In this document: piece after piece, positions 1 through 10,800 of the stretch
Numbering within the stretch: position 1 is the first letter of the stretch
Layout of the letters: each line of letters starts with the position of its first letter
Origin: Terfezia claveryi
Lineage: Eukaryota > Ascomycota > Pezizomycetes > Pezizales > Pezizaceae
Assembly: GCA_015179025.1 (NCBI GenBank)
Contig: WHUX01000079.1
Span: 179,290 to 243,289, forward strand
Length of the DNA: 64,000 bases
Direction: 5' to 3'
Translations under genes and position numbers: made by a program
The notes under the pieces: model-generated
What the model saw: only the letters and a program-made list of their open reading frames with translations
Databases searched by the model: none
What the model was told of the DNA's origin: nothing

Positions 1-38
1 GGCTGATCACTACTAGGTTGCGAATGGTACTATACATT

Positions 39-120
39 GGTTGAATGGTGTAACGGTAGCACATAAGATTCTGATACCTTGGAATTTCTTGTGACCTGGG
101 TTCGACTCCCAGTTCGACCT
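39..120 (+). tRNA. tRNA-Gln (CTG anticodon) with 11-nt intron
   Basis: The acceptor stem GGTTGAA pairs with TTCGACC (one G-U). The D stem GTGT pairs with GCAC, the anticodon stem TAAGA with TCTTG, and the T stem CTGGG with CCCAG around the loop TTCGACT. The anticodon CTG is at 71-73. An 11-nt insert at 75-85 sits one base 3' of the anticodon, the canonical position of eukaryotic nuclear tRNA introns. It decodes glutamine CAG. No CCA is encoded, as expected for a eukaryote. The discriminator base would be T120. Confidence 0.88.
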
Positions 121-626
121 ATCTTTTTCGCATTCCTTTTCTTGGCATGACAATTTTAGAAATTCTCTAAAATTAGCAAATCGGACGACCTCCTGTTGTG
201 TGTCAGGTTGCAGCGCCGCAAGACAGGAGGAAGGTCGTGCAACCAGCTACGTGTAAGCCTAGTGTAAAACAGTTGGATGCTAACTGTACTATGCTACATT
301 TCGTGGCTGTGTTATAACTGCAAGTTCCGTTACGCTCGATACTCGTTATTGGGAAATCTTCGAACGATTAGATATGTATAATAAATAAGTAAATAAATCC
401 GAATACGCAAAAGACAAGTTTTTTCTTTTTGTTCTCTATAAGAAAAAAGTCTGTACGTCTATGGAGCCATAGGCATGAGACGAGACAGGGTATCTATACT
501 GCGGCTGAGCAAGGGACATGATTGATGCAGATCATTCGCACCGCCATCAAACCATCTCCGAACCTCTGTATTTGATTTGCAATTGTAGAAGGTGTTGACA
601 CCGAGGTTTTCACTACAGAATTAGGC
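121..626. other. Intergenic, upstream of the membrane-protein gene
   Basis: No ORF or RNA is recognised here. A short inverted match around 190-240 (cgacctcctg / caggaggaaggtcg) could form a hairpin. The rest is probably the promoter and 5' UTR of the gene starting at 627. Confidence 0.5.
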
Positions 627-1928
627 ATGGGATCAAAGACTGGCCTAGGACAGCGCCTCCATACGATGCTTCTCTATTCAATATTCCAAGGGCTCGCTAT
701 ATTCCCACTCACCACACTCGCCGCCGCGGCGTCACCGCGCTATGGCTCTTCGTTGGACTCCCCCGTGGCATTTTCAAACTTTGTCTTGCACGGACACGAG
801 AAAAGAGCAAGTGGGAAGTGCACTGGTTTCCTTGGCGATCAAGATACTTACGGCCTAGGAATCCGCATCGGCTTGTATTTCCAATGGGTCACATCGTCAA
901 TCGCATACAATTTGGTGCCCTCAGAAGCGATTAATATGCGGGGGGTGAATAACTGCTTTCAACTCTCCATGTTCGCCGGGTTACTATATGTCACAATAAC
1001 AAAAGGCAGGAAGCAACAATTACATCCTGTGGAGGCTTACCTACTGTTGTTATTCTGTATGGGGGGTGTTTGCTCCGGTACAACCGAGGTTGACGATGAG
1101 ATGGAAGACCGGAAACCGATGATTGGCGTTGCAGCAAGAAAGAGTTACGCGTACTTGGAAGCAAGCAGCCTTGGGGGTTACGTGCGAGTACTTTTGGGGT
1201 GTGGATTCATTGGTTACGGTTTATGGTTTCTGTTTTTGGGAATGGACAATATGCATAACGCATTTCCGAATGATTGCAATTATGCCTTCTTCCTGACAAG
1301 CGTGGATTTGTTTGGCTGGTTTAGGACGTTCTTGAAAGTTTTGTTTGTTTGCGCTACCATACCAGCTGTACTTTCTTTCGCCTTCATGACGATGTCACTC
1401 GTCAACGCAACCCGGTGGTTTCTCTTGGATGGGGGGTGGCAAGGAAGAGTTAAACCTCACACACTAAGTGCCTCCTCTTCAGAGGGCGAGGAAGCACCTT
1501 CAGAGGATGAAAAGCCAGGGTTACAAAATATCAAAATCCGGAAGCAAAACGTTGGCTTCAGTGGCGCACTATTATTATTTATCCTCTCAGTCGAACTAAT
1601 CATTAGATGGAACAAAATTCAAGGAGTAGGGGCTATAGGGAGCACGGGACAATTGTTGCCAGTGATAATTGGGGTTGGGGGTGTTGGACGGGTGATGATT
1701 AGGTTGACGCGGGATTTTCTGGAGGAGTTGGCTTTGGCTAGGAAAAACAATGGGTCGAACAAGGTGGAGGAGGATCAATTCCAGCCGCCGCATCCGGGGG
1801 GGACGAGCAGCAGGACCAATAATCTTGCCCCAACACAGCCATGTAGTACGGGCAACGAGCTCGATACCCTTTCCCAAAACCCGGTCTTTGTCCATGATAC
1901 TGGCGGTTTGGATTTTGCGTCTCATTGA
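627..1928 (+). CDS. Fungal multi-pass membrane protein, uncharacterised
   Basis: Single-exon ORF of 433 aa. An N-terminal hydrophobic stretch (about residues 13-35, ending in an Ala run) looks like a signal peptide or signal anchor. Further hydrophobic segments lie near 78-98, 110-125, 135-150, 183-205, 237-262, 312-327 and 337-355, so about seven membrane spans are likely. Residues 65-87 carry the segment C-TGFLGDQDTYGLGIR-IGLYFQW, a G-x-G-I-R-x-G-x-Y-x-Q-W pattern I recognise from a widespread family of uncharacterised ascomycete membrane proteins. A charged cytosolic-type loop (about 285-305) is Ser/Glu-rich, and the C-terminus is polar and low-complexity. The ATG at 627 is the first in frame and precedes the signal-like segment. 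Codon use is balanced with no RIP-like stops, so this is a live host gene. No enzymatic function can be assigned. Confidence 0.8.
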   Translation: MGSKTGLGQRLHTMLLYSIFQGLAIFPLTTLAAAASPRYGSSLDSPVAFSNFVLHGHEKRASGKCTGFLGDQDTYGLGIRIGLYFQWVTSSIAYNLVPSEAINMRGVNNCFQLSMFAGLLYVTITKGRKQQLHPVEAYLLLLFCMGGVCSGTTEVDDEMEDRKPMIGVAARKSYAYLEASSLGGYVRVLLGCGFIGYGLWFLFLGMDNMHNAFPNDCNYAFFLTSVDLFGWFRTFLKVLFVCATIPAVLSFAFMTMSLVNATRWFLLDGGWQGRVKPHTLSASSSEGEEAPSEDEKPGLQNIKIRKQNVGFSGALLLFILSVELIIRWNKIQGVGAIGSTGQLLPVIIGVGGVGRVMIRLTRDFLEELALARKNNGSNKVEEDQFQPPHPGGTSSRTNNLAPTQPCSTGNELDTLSQNPVFVHDTGGLDFASH

Positions 1929-2999
1929 ACATCTCTTGCAGGGCAGGAAATAGCTGGATATGTGATCCCTTGGAAAGGTACTATGTATAAGGATAACCTT
2001 CTGTATTGGAGCACTGTTGTAGTCCTGAAGTTGGCGCAGGTTGAAATAACACATGAGATCGTGTACTTGATTTAATTTCTTCATGTTTCTTTTTGTGTCC
2101 TAGGGTTGAAAGTCCCAAGAAAATAAGCAATAAAGTAATTTGACTCGGCGCCACGGAACTAACACACATTCCCGCACCGGTAAATGTTGACAGTAAACAA
2201 ATTATGAATTTTCCCGTATGGGTAAAACTGAATAATCTACCTTTAATCCGACAATCGAGGCACATCAGTGAATTTCAGTTTCCTTCACGTAGTTTCTATA
2301 AATATGTCACCCTCCACATCCCATGTATGGTCTTGATAACGTCGGAAGCAATAGAATCAAACTACACTAGTACTACCAACCTTCTTTTCAAATCAGTCCT
2401 ATATAGGTGTCATTTCCGTAGTCCAAGTCTGCAGTCATCTGGAGTCGTAATGACTGCATATGCCGTGCATACCTTTTCTTTCTTACATCCTTCTCAGTTG
2501 TAAGCCCTCAACTGCAGGCACATTGCAAGGCGAGGCTACCTTTCTCTCATTTATATCTTCCCATCTGGATGTTACCCCCAACTCGGAGTAAAACAAGGCT
2601 TACAGGCCCTTATTTTCAATCTCTAACAAAATGAAGGTCTCATTCTAATATACCTATTTGTGTATATTTTACTCATTATAATATTTATACATTTCTATTA
2701 TCTCTACACAACGATGTAATGAAGGTGTACTATGATGTGGGGAGTGGGCGGTTATCTTTGACTGTCAGTCTCACCACTTTCAAGACCATCTGCAGCAACT
2801 TCAATAATTTTGTAAACATGCTCCACTCGGCTACATGCATATGTCCCAATCAGAGATATTCCACGGACAAGTTTTTGCTGTGGAATTAACTAGGATATAT
2901 GGTACAGTAGGTTATATGTTCTGGGAGGCTCGCGGGCAATTTATTTAGTTACTGCCTTTGGTACATAAGGCACTTGAATTTATAAAAATGTAGACACAT
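1929..2999. other. Intergenic, AT-rich; no gene recognised
   Basis: It holds the 3' end of the membrane-protein gene and then AT-rich sequence. Short open frames (for example 2204-2503) show no recognisable domain or codon bias. The segment from about 2750 may be decayed transposon leading into the integrase remnant at 3000, but I cannot show it. Confidence 0.4.
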
Positions 3000-3480
3000 T
3001 GAACGGGTTCTAGTTAATTTAATTGATATGCTCCATGATCCTGATGAACAATATAAATGATTTTTGTCATATGAAAGACCATATGTTACGTGATTGTTCC
3101 ATTAGAAGATATAATTGTAAATTTAACTCATTAGTACAAGTAATATGATACTAATATTATTAGTCGGAGTCTGTCACATCTGCAATGACATTATGGGTTC
3201 AGCTTTATAGCTCACCTAACATTTTACGATCTGATAATATCGGAGAATTTAAGGGAGAAGTTGAGCATTTATTATGAGCTTGGAGTATTAAAATAATAAT
3301 GGAAAACCTCGCACGAAAGGCTTGATAGTGTTATACTCGTCTCACTAAAAGGAAAGTCTAGTGGGTCGGATACAGCACTTCCATGTTTTACATTAGGTAC
3401 TAATCGAGCAAAATACTTTTCAACACTCAAAAACCCCCTCGAGTTGAAATGCTTATTCTTTTATCGTACCAGATGTTTAA
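3000..3480 (+). pseudogene. Decayed retroelement integrase core fragment
   Basis: Forward translation gives broken but recognisable integrase-core pieces: V-N-L-I-D-M...D-P-D-E-Q-Y-K near 3015-3060 and L-R-S-D-N-x-G-E-F-K-G near 3215-3255. The second is the catalytic Asp and Glu-Phe neighbourhood of a DDE integrase. Stops and frameshifts lie between them (TAA/TAG/TGA where W or Q is expected), so it cannot encode a protein. The D-L-I-D-M...Y-K-W style resembles integrases of gypsy or KRBA2-like elements; the exact family is uncertain. The sequence is very AT-rich, as expected for an old, possibly RIP-mutated copy. Confidence 0.55.
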
Positions 3481-4418
3481 CAGACCATGACTAAACCTCT
3501 AGAGCTCTAGCTGAACGAATACTCCTAGATAATAGCCCAATTGATCTGGAGGATCACTCAATCGACGAGGAGGACAACTAATAGCCTAGTTGTATGTATT
3601 TAATATAGTTCTAGTTGGGTATATTTTTATTAATGGAAGTACGTTATATACTAAATGCAAGCACTTCCGCTTGTGTTACACGTGCCCAGCAAGCCACGAC
3701 TTGGAAGCGAAATGCGCCGGAAATTGCAAGATTCAGCCTCGATTCCCCATCTGGTGGGTCTGAAAACTGGTTTGGGCAAATTAAACTGATTTGCATCTTT
3801 CATTGCCAGTGTATAATATTTGAATTTGGTAATACACCTGGCAAATATACAAACATATGTGTTGCTTGTTTGATGATACTTGGGGCCCTGCAAAGTCACC
3901 ACAGGAGAACACATAATCCAATCCGGAAATTTCCTCCTTAGGAGAACTAGCGCTGTGGGCGCTGTTGGAGAAATTAAATTGAATTCTGCCTCGCCATGAC
4001 CCCAATAAGTAAGGTATACGTAGAAGACCGCGCGTTCTTGGTACCTGAATTGCACTACATAATACATAGCACTCGATAGGTACAGTGGAGTAGCTACCAG
4101 CAAGTACTTTAAAGAAGAGACTTTACCTAATTCTGTGGGCTCCATCCCAGGTTCCTCCTTGGGTTTTCTCGTGGACGCCGGTGTAATGTAACCCACAAGC
4201 TTCCTCCCTCGTAATATCTGTTCCATATCCTGCCGCGGGCTTCGGATGCATAGAAACTTTGAAAAGCGATGAGTATAATAAGGGCCCTGAAGTTGCAAAG
4301 ACTGGGACTGGTTTGAACAAACCACGAGCTCGTCATAGCATATCACACATACTCTTCCGGACTCTAGCTTTTGCCCGTCAGTCTCAATTTCTCACAACCA
4401 GTGGGGATATTAACCAAG
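3481..4418. other. Intergenic, upstream of the PAF-acetylhydrolase-like gene
   Basis: No convincing gene. Overlapping small frames on both strands (3615-4346) have no domain and no consistent coding bias. The last few hundred bases before 4419 should hold the promoter and 5' UTR of the hydrolase. Confidence 0.4.
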
Positions 4419-5738
4419 ATGAAGCTATATTTTCCCATGTCCCGGCTCTCGACACTATCGATTGCCAGTATCTTCTTTGCGAATATTCCCTGGAGCGGAT
4501 TTTATGTCAATGCCTTGCCAACTCCTCCGAGTCAAACCAACTCCTCCACCCCATCAATTGGCACTATCAAGCTCCCTCCCCCAACAGGGAAATACATCGT
4601 GGGTACTACCAACCTGATTCTCACCGACCATAGTAGATTGGAGACACTCTCTCCAACGCCCAACACTACGGCGCGCACATTTGTCGCTCAGATATACTAC
4701 CCAACCTTCGCGCTGAAGGATCTAGAGAAATATGCCCTTTCACCCTATCTTACCCCAGGCCTTGCGCGGTTTACAGAAATGATCCACATGTTACCCGACC
4801 ATATACTAGATGGAGTTATTACTAACAGTTATGTTGACGCTCCAGTCGTCTTGCCTCACGGGGAAGCCAAGGAGGTGGTGCTTTTTAGTGCAGGCCTCGG
4901 TAACTCCCGCAGCTACTACACCAGTTTCCATGAAAATCTTGCCAGTATGGGATACGTTGTGATAGCAATGGAGCATCTCTACGATGTGTCGTTCGTGGAT
5001 ATTCCTAGCTTAGGCGACTTCTGGAATACATATCAAAATATCACTGTGGATCCCGTGATTGAGGCTACATCAATGAGCAAGGTTCGAGTTGGTGATTCTC
5101 TGTTCATACTGAACAGCTTGGCAAATAAGAACTCAGAGCTGGTGATGGGTGTTCAGTCGTTGATTGACAACTGTGGAGAGAAAAAAAAGCTAGGGTCGTG
5201 GTGGTCAAAAAACGCAAAGGTTGTCATGTATGGACATTCTTTGGGGGGTAGCACATCCCTGTCGACCATGCTGGACAACAAGACACCAACCAAAATCGTG
5301 GCAGGCCTCAACCTTGATGGTACATTCTGGGGTTCTACAGCGCGTATACCAAACCCACCACCATCTAGTTACATAGTTAATGCTCCATTCCTCATATTGG
5401 GGGCTCCTGGACATAGTCGTGTGGAGGACGAGTCCTGGGCAGCAGTTTTCGATCATGTATTAAAGGGATGGAAACGCGAGTTGTCTCTGGAAGGAGCAAC
5501 GCATGGCACCTATACAGACTTTCCTTCTATTGTGGATTTATTCGGTGTGAGGAGTTTCCTACCCAAGGACCTAGTGGACGAGGTTGTAGGAACAATTTCG
5601 GGGGTTAGGTCTCTAGAGGTTATTAGAGAGGTTATAGTGTGCCTTGTTAGTTTTGCTTTTCGAGGAGACAATGAATGTAAGAAGTTGTTGGATGGGGCTG
5701 GAAAGAATCAGTGGCGAGAGATCGATTTCAAGTTCTGA
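4419..5738 (+). CDS. Secreted PAF-acetylhydrolase-like alpha/beta hydrolase
   Basis: The protein has 439 aa if it starts at the ATG at 4419, which has A at -3 and is followed by a good signal peptide (basic start, hydrophobic 14-27, small residues near ANAL). An in-frame ATG 48 nt upstream (4371) would bury that signal. The nucleophile elbow G-H-S-L-G-G gives Ser274. Asp300 in G-L-N-L-D-G and His362 in A-T-H-G-T complete a plausible catalytic triad. The N-terminal R-T-F-V-A-Q-I-Y-Y-P-T matches the strand found in platelet-activating factor acetylhydrolase / plasma PAF-AH-like lipases, which hydrolyse short or oxidised acyl esters at sn-2. N-glycosylation sites (N-T-T, N-I-T) support secretion. 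It has no introns and no disabling stops. The substrate is inferred from the family only. The 3' UTR runs into a LINE insertion. Confidence 0.82.
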   Translation: MKLYFPMSRLSTLSIASIFFANIPWSGFYVNALPTPPSQTNSSTPSIGTIKLPPPTGKYIVGTTNLILTDHSRLETLSPTPNTTARTFVAQIYYPTFALKDLEKYALSPYLTPGLARFTEMIHMLPDHILDGVITNSYVDAPVVLPHGEAKEVVLFSAGLGNSRSYYTSFHENLASMGYVVIAMEHLYDVSFVDIPSLGDFWNTYQNITVDPVIEATSMSKVRVGDSLFILNSLANKNSELVMGVQSLIDNCGEKKKLGSWWSKNAKVVMYGHSLGGSTSLSTMLDNKTPTKIVAGLNLDGTFWGSTARIPNPPPSSYIVNAPFLILGAPGHSRVEDESWAAVFDHVLKGWKRELSLEGATHGTYTDFPSIVDLFGVRSFLPKDLVDEVVGTISGVRSLEVIREVIVCLVSFAFRGDNECKKLLDGAGKNQWREIDFKF

Positions 5739-5898
5739 CGGTGTTGTTGACCATGGGTGGGGATTGGAAACGTATGCGCAAGAATGAAATGCATTCTTTG
5801 AAATACAAATGACTTTATCTACTCTCTTTCCCCCAAGATATTCTCTACTGTGGGAGGCGCCTGCAAGAGTTGACATGTGCTGAATTTTGGTAGGCTTG

Positions 5899-7400
5899 CC
5901 TTTTTTTTCTCTTTTTTTTTTTCTATATACTCATTATGTACTCGTATGCGGTCTCAACGTAGGACCATGACGAGGCACCCGGAAAGCCAGATAGATTCAG
6001 GACAAGATAAGTTAATCTGCCAGGCCCACGCATACTAAATACAAATAACTGGACTGTAAAACACCGCCCGCACAGAACTTGAAACTCAAACTAATTCGCC
6101 ATAGAGATCAAAAGAACTCTTCCGTTGTCCTCAGAGCTCTGGTCCCCGTCCTTCCTCCACACCGACCTATCTAACTCCGCCAATGTGCTCCTATCCCCTA
6201 GGAGGAGGGCTCTTTTAACCCTGAATCTCGGGCACTCGAACACGATATGCTGTGCGTCCTAGGTTGGATGCTCACACCCACAAGTTGGAGAGTCGCCTTG
6301 CCTATCCGATGAGGCCAGCTTTTCTGCAGGTATAAGTGGAGAGGGCCTGCCTGTGCCACTCACATCTACGCACCCGCGAAACCGCTTTCCGTTCTCGCGG
6401 CCTTACGGACTTCCTTGGATGCCGCTAACAGCCCCTTCCGCAGATATGTGGGGTGTGCCTCTGATAGTCTGGTTGGCACTGTCTCTGATAACGCCGCTCT
6501 CTGGTCCGCATTCTCATTACCCTTAATTCCAATATGCCCCCAAACTCAGGGGATCTTCCCGTCTCTTTTATCTATAGAAACTAGGGTCGACTTGATCCCC
6601 GCTTCGATGCCCGACCGCTGAGGGGCCCCCCTACTCAAGTTAGTAACTATCTTCACCGAGGCCTGGGAGTCGGAGAGGATCAAAGCCATAACAGCATCTT
6701 CGTTGTTGGGGGCTAACTTTATAGCGTGTAGCTCTCCATCCGTAAGCCTTGTCACCCAGAAATGCCCCTTAAGTAGCCTCTGCTATCCACAGTGAAAACC
6801 CCACTGACCTGCCCCCGAATCCCGGTACCATCGGTTTAGCATGTTCTGCACCCCTCGCCCAGGAGCAGTCCCACCTCCCACCGCCCAGTACCCTCGCTCC
6901 TTGGACATCTCGGAGGTGCGCTCTATAATCATCTCGTGGATGAGGGGAAAGAACAAGTATCGTCCCTATCCCCCCCATATGATAGCTCTTGTGGATCTGC
7001 TGCGGCAGTCTTTTGGAACGCTTCAGATATGGGACTGTCTCGGACGCAGTGGGGGCTGCTGCCATCATACCATGTTGAGAAACCAGGTGCTGGTTCCGCC
7101 GCGAGGAGCGCTCTGATGTGTGTATCCCCTGTACGGAGAGACCGCGCAGCCCAAGATCTGGAGAGGTCATCCAGCTTGTCCTGTACGATTCTATGTTGGC
7201 GATCCACCCCAGTTTCTCGTGGCTGCTGCCGTGGTATCTATCCCCCTCTGATCTTTCTGAGTGCCTTGTATCCTAGTCGCCGCGTCGGGTCTAGCCGCGG
7301 ATTCCTTGAATCCGTGAGAAATATTCCTCCCCTGAACGCAGTCGTATCGGCTCCTGGAAATAATACGAAATTCTTCCGTACACCACGGGCCTGAGCGTGT
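5899..7400 (-). mobile_element. 5'-truncated Tad1-like LINE, ORF2 C-terminus only
   Basis: Reading the minus strand from 7400, the pieces are in the order expected of a non-LTR ORF2 end. First comes post-RT linker (R-x-L-G-Y-K-A-L-R near 7260, K-L-D-D-L-S-R-S-W near 7170). Then an RNase H domain follows, with G-E-L-H-A-I-K-L-A (6720), L-S-D-S-Q-A-S-V (6670) and G-N-E-N-A-D (about 6510). Last is a terminal zinc knuckle C-G-C-E-H-P-T...D-A-Q-H-I-V-F-E-C-P (about 6230-6290). RNase H plus a terminal CCHC knuckle is typical of the Tad1 group. Frameshifts and stops show it is dead. The T-rich tract at 5899-5922 fits the complement of a 3' poly(A) tail. Its insertion separates the hydrolase and GT25 genes. 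Confidence 0.75.
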
Positions 7401-7752
7401 TAACATGCAGCATGAAAATCAATATGTTTCAGCGTCACAGAGGAATCCTGTATGAAGACACTTAAGCCTAGGTACAGTAACTATATTGCCGTCTATACTT
7501 CTTTGTGAACTGGGGACTCTATCTTGCTTGAGCCTCATGTAGTTTACTATGGATAATGGAGTTCTATATTAACGTTATTTGACTATATGAGTGAATTGCA
7601 TGACCGAAGGGTAATCTTTTGTACATTGATTTAAAAAAAAATATTGAAAGATGCAGAATAAAGTGGCTAAGGAAACTAACCAGGTCAGCGTATAGTATAA
7701 TCGTCCAACAAGCGAAAGATGGCCAAACACGGTACTTGTCAAAAATTCAAAA
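7401..7752. other. Intergenic between LINE remnant and GT25 3' end
   Basis: AT-rich; only short frames. It should contain the 3' UTR of the minus-strand GT25 gene. Nothing else recognised. Confidence 0.4.
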
Positions 7753-9031
7753 CTAAGCGCGTCGTCTCCGCTTCGATATTGCAGGCTTCGACTTTGATTC
7801 AATGTCTTTCCATATCGTCCGTCCGCTCCAAACTTTCTTCATTTCCTGCCGGACGCTCTGCACTATGTCCCCTCCGCTTCCTTTTTCCACATCACCGGTT
7901 TCCTGAGCCTTCTGAATATCTGTATCCCTGGAGTCCCCGTTTTTCCACTGACTGAAGATGCTCGGAACGGCTGTGTAACCCTTGATTTTTCCAGACTGAA
8001 ACAAATTCATCATGACAATGTCGATGGGTTCATACAGTGTACCTCCCGGACCTCCGAGGTGGTACAGCAGCCTCTGCGCGCCTGAGAGACTAACTACATA
8101 GGCTTGCGTACAGACCACAACATACGTAGGCTGTAGAACCCTGATGCGTTGACTTTTCGCCCCTGGTACTAAGTAAACATACTGCTCCTTTGCCGGTGCG
8201 TATTCATCTTCCCATGCCTCATATATCTTCGAAGCAATAGGGTGTGTCTTCTCTGGTGGTCGTTCATTCCAGCAGTGTCCGAGATGTAGGACATCCCAAT
8301 CGTCTTTATCCACCAAGCCGAATTCCTCACCATTGCTTGCACCAGTCAAACGATGTAGGTGCTGTGATACCCCAGTTAGAACATTTCGTATTCCTACTGT
8401 GAAATCAACATCGTCTTCAAGAATGAGTGCGCTAGTTATTCCAGATTGTATGATCTCGGTCCAGATGTTTGCATGTGCACGCCAGCAGCCGAGTTCAGCT
8501 GGCGTGGGTGTTTTCGGGGGTTTCTTCATTGGGTCGTATGGGAGTGCTTTGTCGGCGACTGTGCTCCCGTTGACCTATTATTATTGAGACGTTAGCAAAG
8601 TGTCAGTGGGGTTTATCATGCGGGGACAATATGGGACGTACGTACACCTGGAACATATGTGAGATCAAGATCCATATAGCTCGCAATCAGATTCATAGCG
8701 TCTTGCCGGTCAGTTCGCCTACGTCATTGATAGGCATTAACAAGCATGGTCTTCCCAAGGCAAAAATCGACACTTACTCTGGCATACTGATATAGAAGAC
8801 CTTCTCGAACCCTAAGGTCGAGTTCTGAATTCCTGATTTTTCAATCTCATTTTGGGAGCCATGATGATCGGGCGTGCTACTGGTAGTAGGTATAATGTGA
8901 TTTCGATGCGTCCTGTGATCTGTAGCGGAGAAGTATTGCTCATAAAGAACATAAATAGCGGGGATGTAAAGTGCGGCGAGACTGGCGATGAAAAATATTT
9001 TCCTCCGCGAACTGATGTTATTCATGATCAA
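7753..9031 (-). CDS. Glycosyltransferase family 25, type II membrane protein (3 exons)
   Basis: Exons on the minus strand: 8778-9031, 8646-8718, 7753-8574, giving 382 aa. The introns have GTAAGT...TAG and GTACGT...TAG borders and restore one frame. Residues 1-9 are basic-polar and 10-30 form a single membrane anchor, followed by a Ser/Thr stem, as in Golgi glycosyltransferases. The domain starts at about residue 75 with V-F-Y-I-S-M-P-E-R-T-D-R. It continues with P-A-E-L-G-C-W-R-A-H (about 134-143) and has the acidic motif I-L-E-D-D-V-D-F (about 160-167), expected to bind the metal and nucleotide sugar. These are hallmarks of GT25 (the LPS biosynthesis / collagen galactosyltransferase-like family); in fungi the acceptor is unknown. 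The Lys/Arg-rich C-terminus ends K-R-R-R-R-A. No damage is seen. The start is the first ATG before the anchor; another ATG two codons on is also possible. Confidence 0.87.
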
Positions 9032-9329
9032 TAGAGAGGATCCGTCGTTTGGCTTTGGCTGGCGTAGGGGTTAATAGTAAATTTCAAAAGTATTTATTCG
9101 TGCACTTTCCTCGGATCCGACATTGTAGTAGCGTTGCCCCGTGAATTAATGTAAGATTCAAGCTGCAGCGCTTTCGTAGCTGGCAGTGCGCAGTCGATCA
9201 ATCGATCTGAAGCTACTATACCTAACTGCGTAAAGCGCGATTATCATCTAATGCACGATGTCTCAGGCCTCCGCTCAAATATCTCCCCCGCAAAGTTGCA
9301 ACAGCATTATTGACTTGTAAGCCGCAACG
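9032..9329. other. Intergenic between GT25 start and pogo remnant
   Basis: Probable GT25 promoter region on the minus strand and the 5' end of the decayed pogo element. I see no clear terminal inverted repeat. Confidence 0.4.
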
Positions 9330-10800
9330 ATGCCACCAAAGACGTCCCAAAAGATCAAGCAGCTGCAGCTCGAGCTTCAGCTCCATGACAAGCAGCTAGC
9401 ACGAGCCGTGGACTATGCGCGGAAGCATCCTAGTGAATCAAAGGCAAAGATAGCAAAGGCTTATGGGATAAATGCTAGTACCCTGCGGAGGAGCATCACC
9501 CAACCGAGAACTAAAGCTCGCCAAATGCAACAACTACTTAGCACTGGTGAGGAGGAAGCAATGGTTGACTGGTGTAGAAGGATAAGCGACTTCTTTTTCC
9601 CAGTTACTATGTTGATGCTTCTGTTAATGGCTGTTGCTATCTTACGGGCTTGAAGCTTTCAAGTCATCCCAGGCATCCACTAGGGGCGCCGCTTCCTCTC
9701 ACGACATCCTAGTATCAAGCTTAAATATTGTCAGTATCTAGAAAAGGCATGAGCAAAGGTTACTGCAACAATCAAAGAACAGTAGAGGTGGTATCACACC
9801 TTAAGAACCCTTATACAATAGTACAAGATCATCCCTGAGAATTTATAGAATTGCAATAAAAAGGGCATTATTATAGGCCTAGCAGTTGGCTGTCAAAAAG
9901 CCATAGTGTGAGCAAATACATAATCTAAAGTAGCTAGAACAGATAGTAATCATGAGTTTTGTTTAGTGCTAGAAACCATCAATGTGACTGGTTACATGAT
10001 TCCACCATTTGTTGTATAGGTAAATAAAGTGTATTGCATTGGATTATATAGTACTGATTCAAGGCCTACAATATTTAGCCGATCACTTAGTAGCTATATA
10101 GATGATGATCTAGGGTTGAACTATATTATAAAGTACTTCGATAAATATATAACTCCAAATAGGACTTCCAACTTACCTGATATAACCCTTCCTTAATAAA
10201 TGCTTATTATGGATATATATAGCTTACATGTTGCTTGGCTAGTTGTTGAATATGTACTCGATATCGAATTGTTCCTTATTGTCTCCTACTATACTCTATA
10301 TACCTAATGCAACCACTTGACATAGCCTGTTTTAGACCTTTAGGATGAGCATATTGGACTGCACATCAAGACTTTATATATAAGTATCCTAAGTAACTAT
10401 TTAGAAAGCAAGAGTTCTAGAACTATCCTTATATTGCTCATAATCAAGTATAAACTAAGACTAATATTTTGAGTGGATTTGAGACTTTAGAAATATGCCT
10501 ATATTGTTTGGAAAAAGTAATAGATTGATATCAGAAAAAAATTACCAAGGAAATCCAGCCTAGTCCTTTTACTCTATTTAAGATAGACCACCTTCAAGTA
10601 AAAGCTCTCAGCTATAATATAACTCTTTATTCTCAAGAAAAGCTTCAAAAATCTCTTGGATATATAGAAAGCAAGATTGTTAAGTACAGAGTTATTGAGC
10701 CTAACTCTTTAGGGATCAGAGAGCTTCATTCAAATAAGTGAATAATATTGAAAAGTTACTATGAGTAGAGGTATCATGGTAGTAATTATGGAGATAGTAT
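9330..10800 (+). pseudogene. Decayed Fot1/pogo-type DDE transposase
   Basis: The first 324 nt stay open and encode an N-terminal helix-turn-helix (residues about 17-53: A-V-D-Y-A-R-K-H-P, K-I-A-K-A-Y-G-I-N-A-S-T-L-R-R) like the Psq/CENP-B part of pogo transposases. After the first stop the homology continues in pieces: S-R-H-P-S (about 9695), D-E-K-G-I-like (about 9860), E-T-I-N-V-T-G-Y-M-I-P-P-F-V-V (about 9970-10010) and M-Q-P-L-D-I-A-C-F-R-P-L (about 10305-10345), the region of the third catalytic Asp. Nearly every lesion is a C-to-T or G-to-A type change giving TAA/TAG/TGA, and the DNA is extremely TA-rich. This suggests RIP. The gene is dead. Confidence 0.75.

Noticed and set aside
3651..4346. 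231-aa minus-strand ORF upstream of the hydrolase
   Set aside because: No domain, no intron logic and a Ser/Leu mix typical of random frames; it overlaps the likely promoter of the hydrolase.
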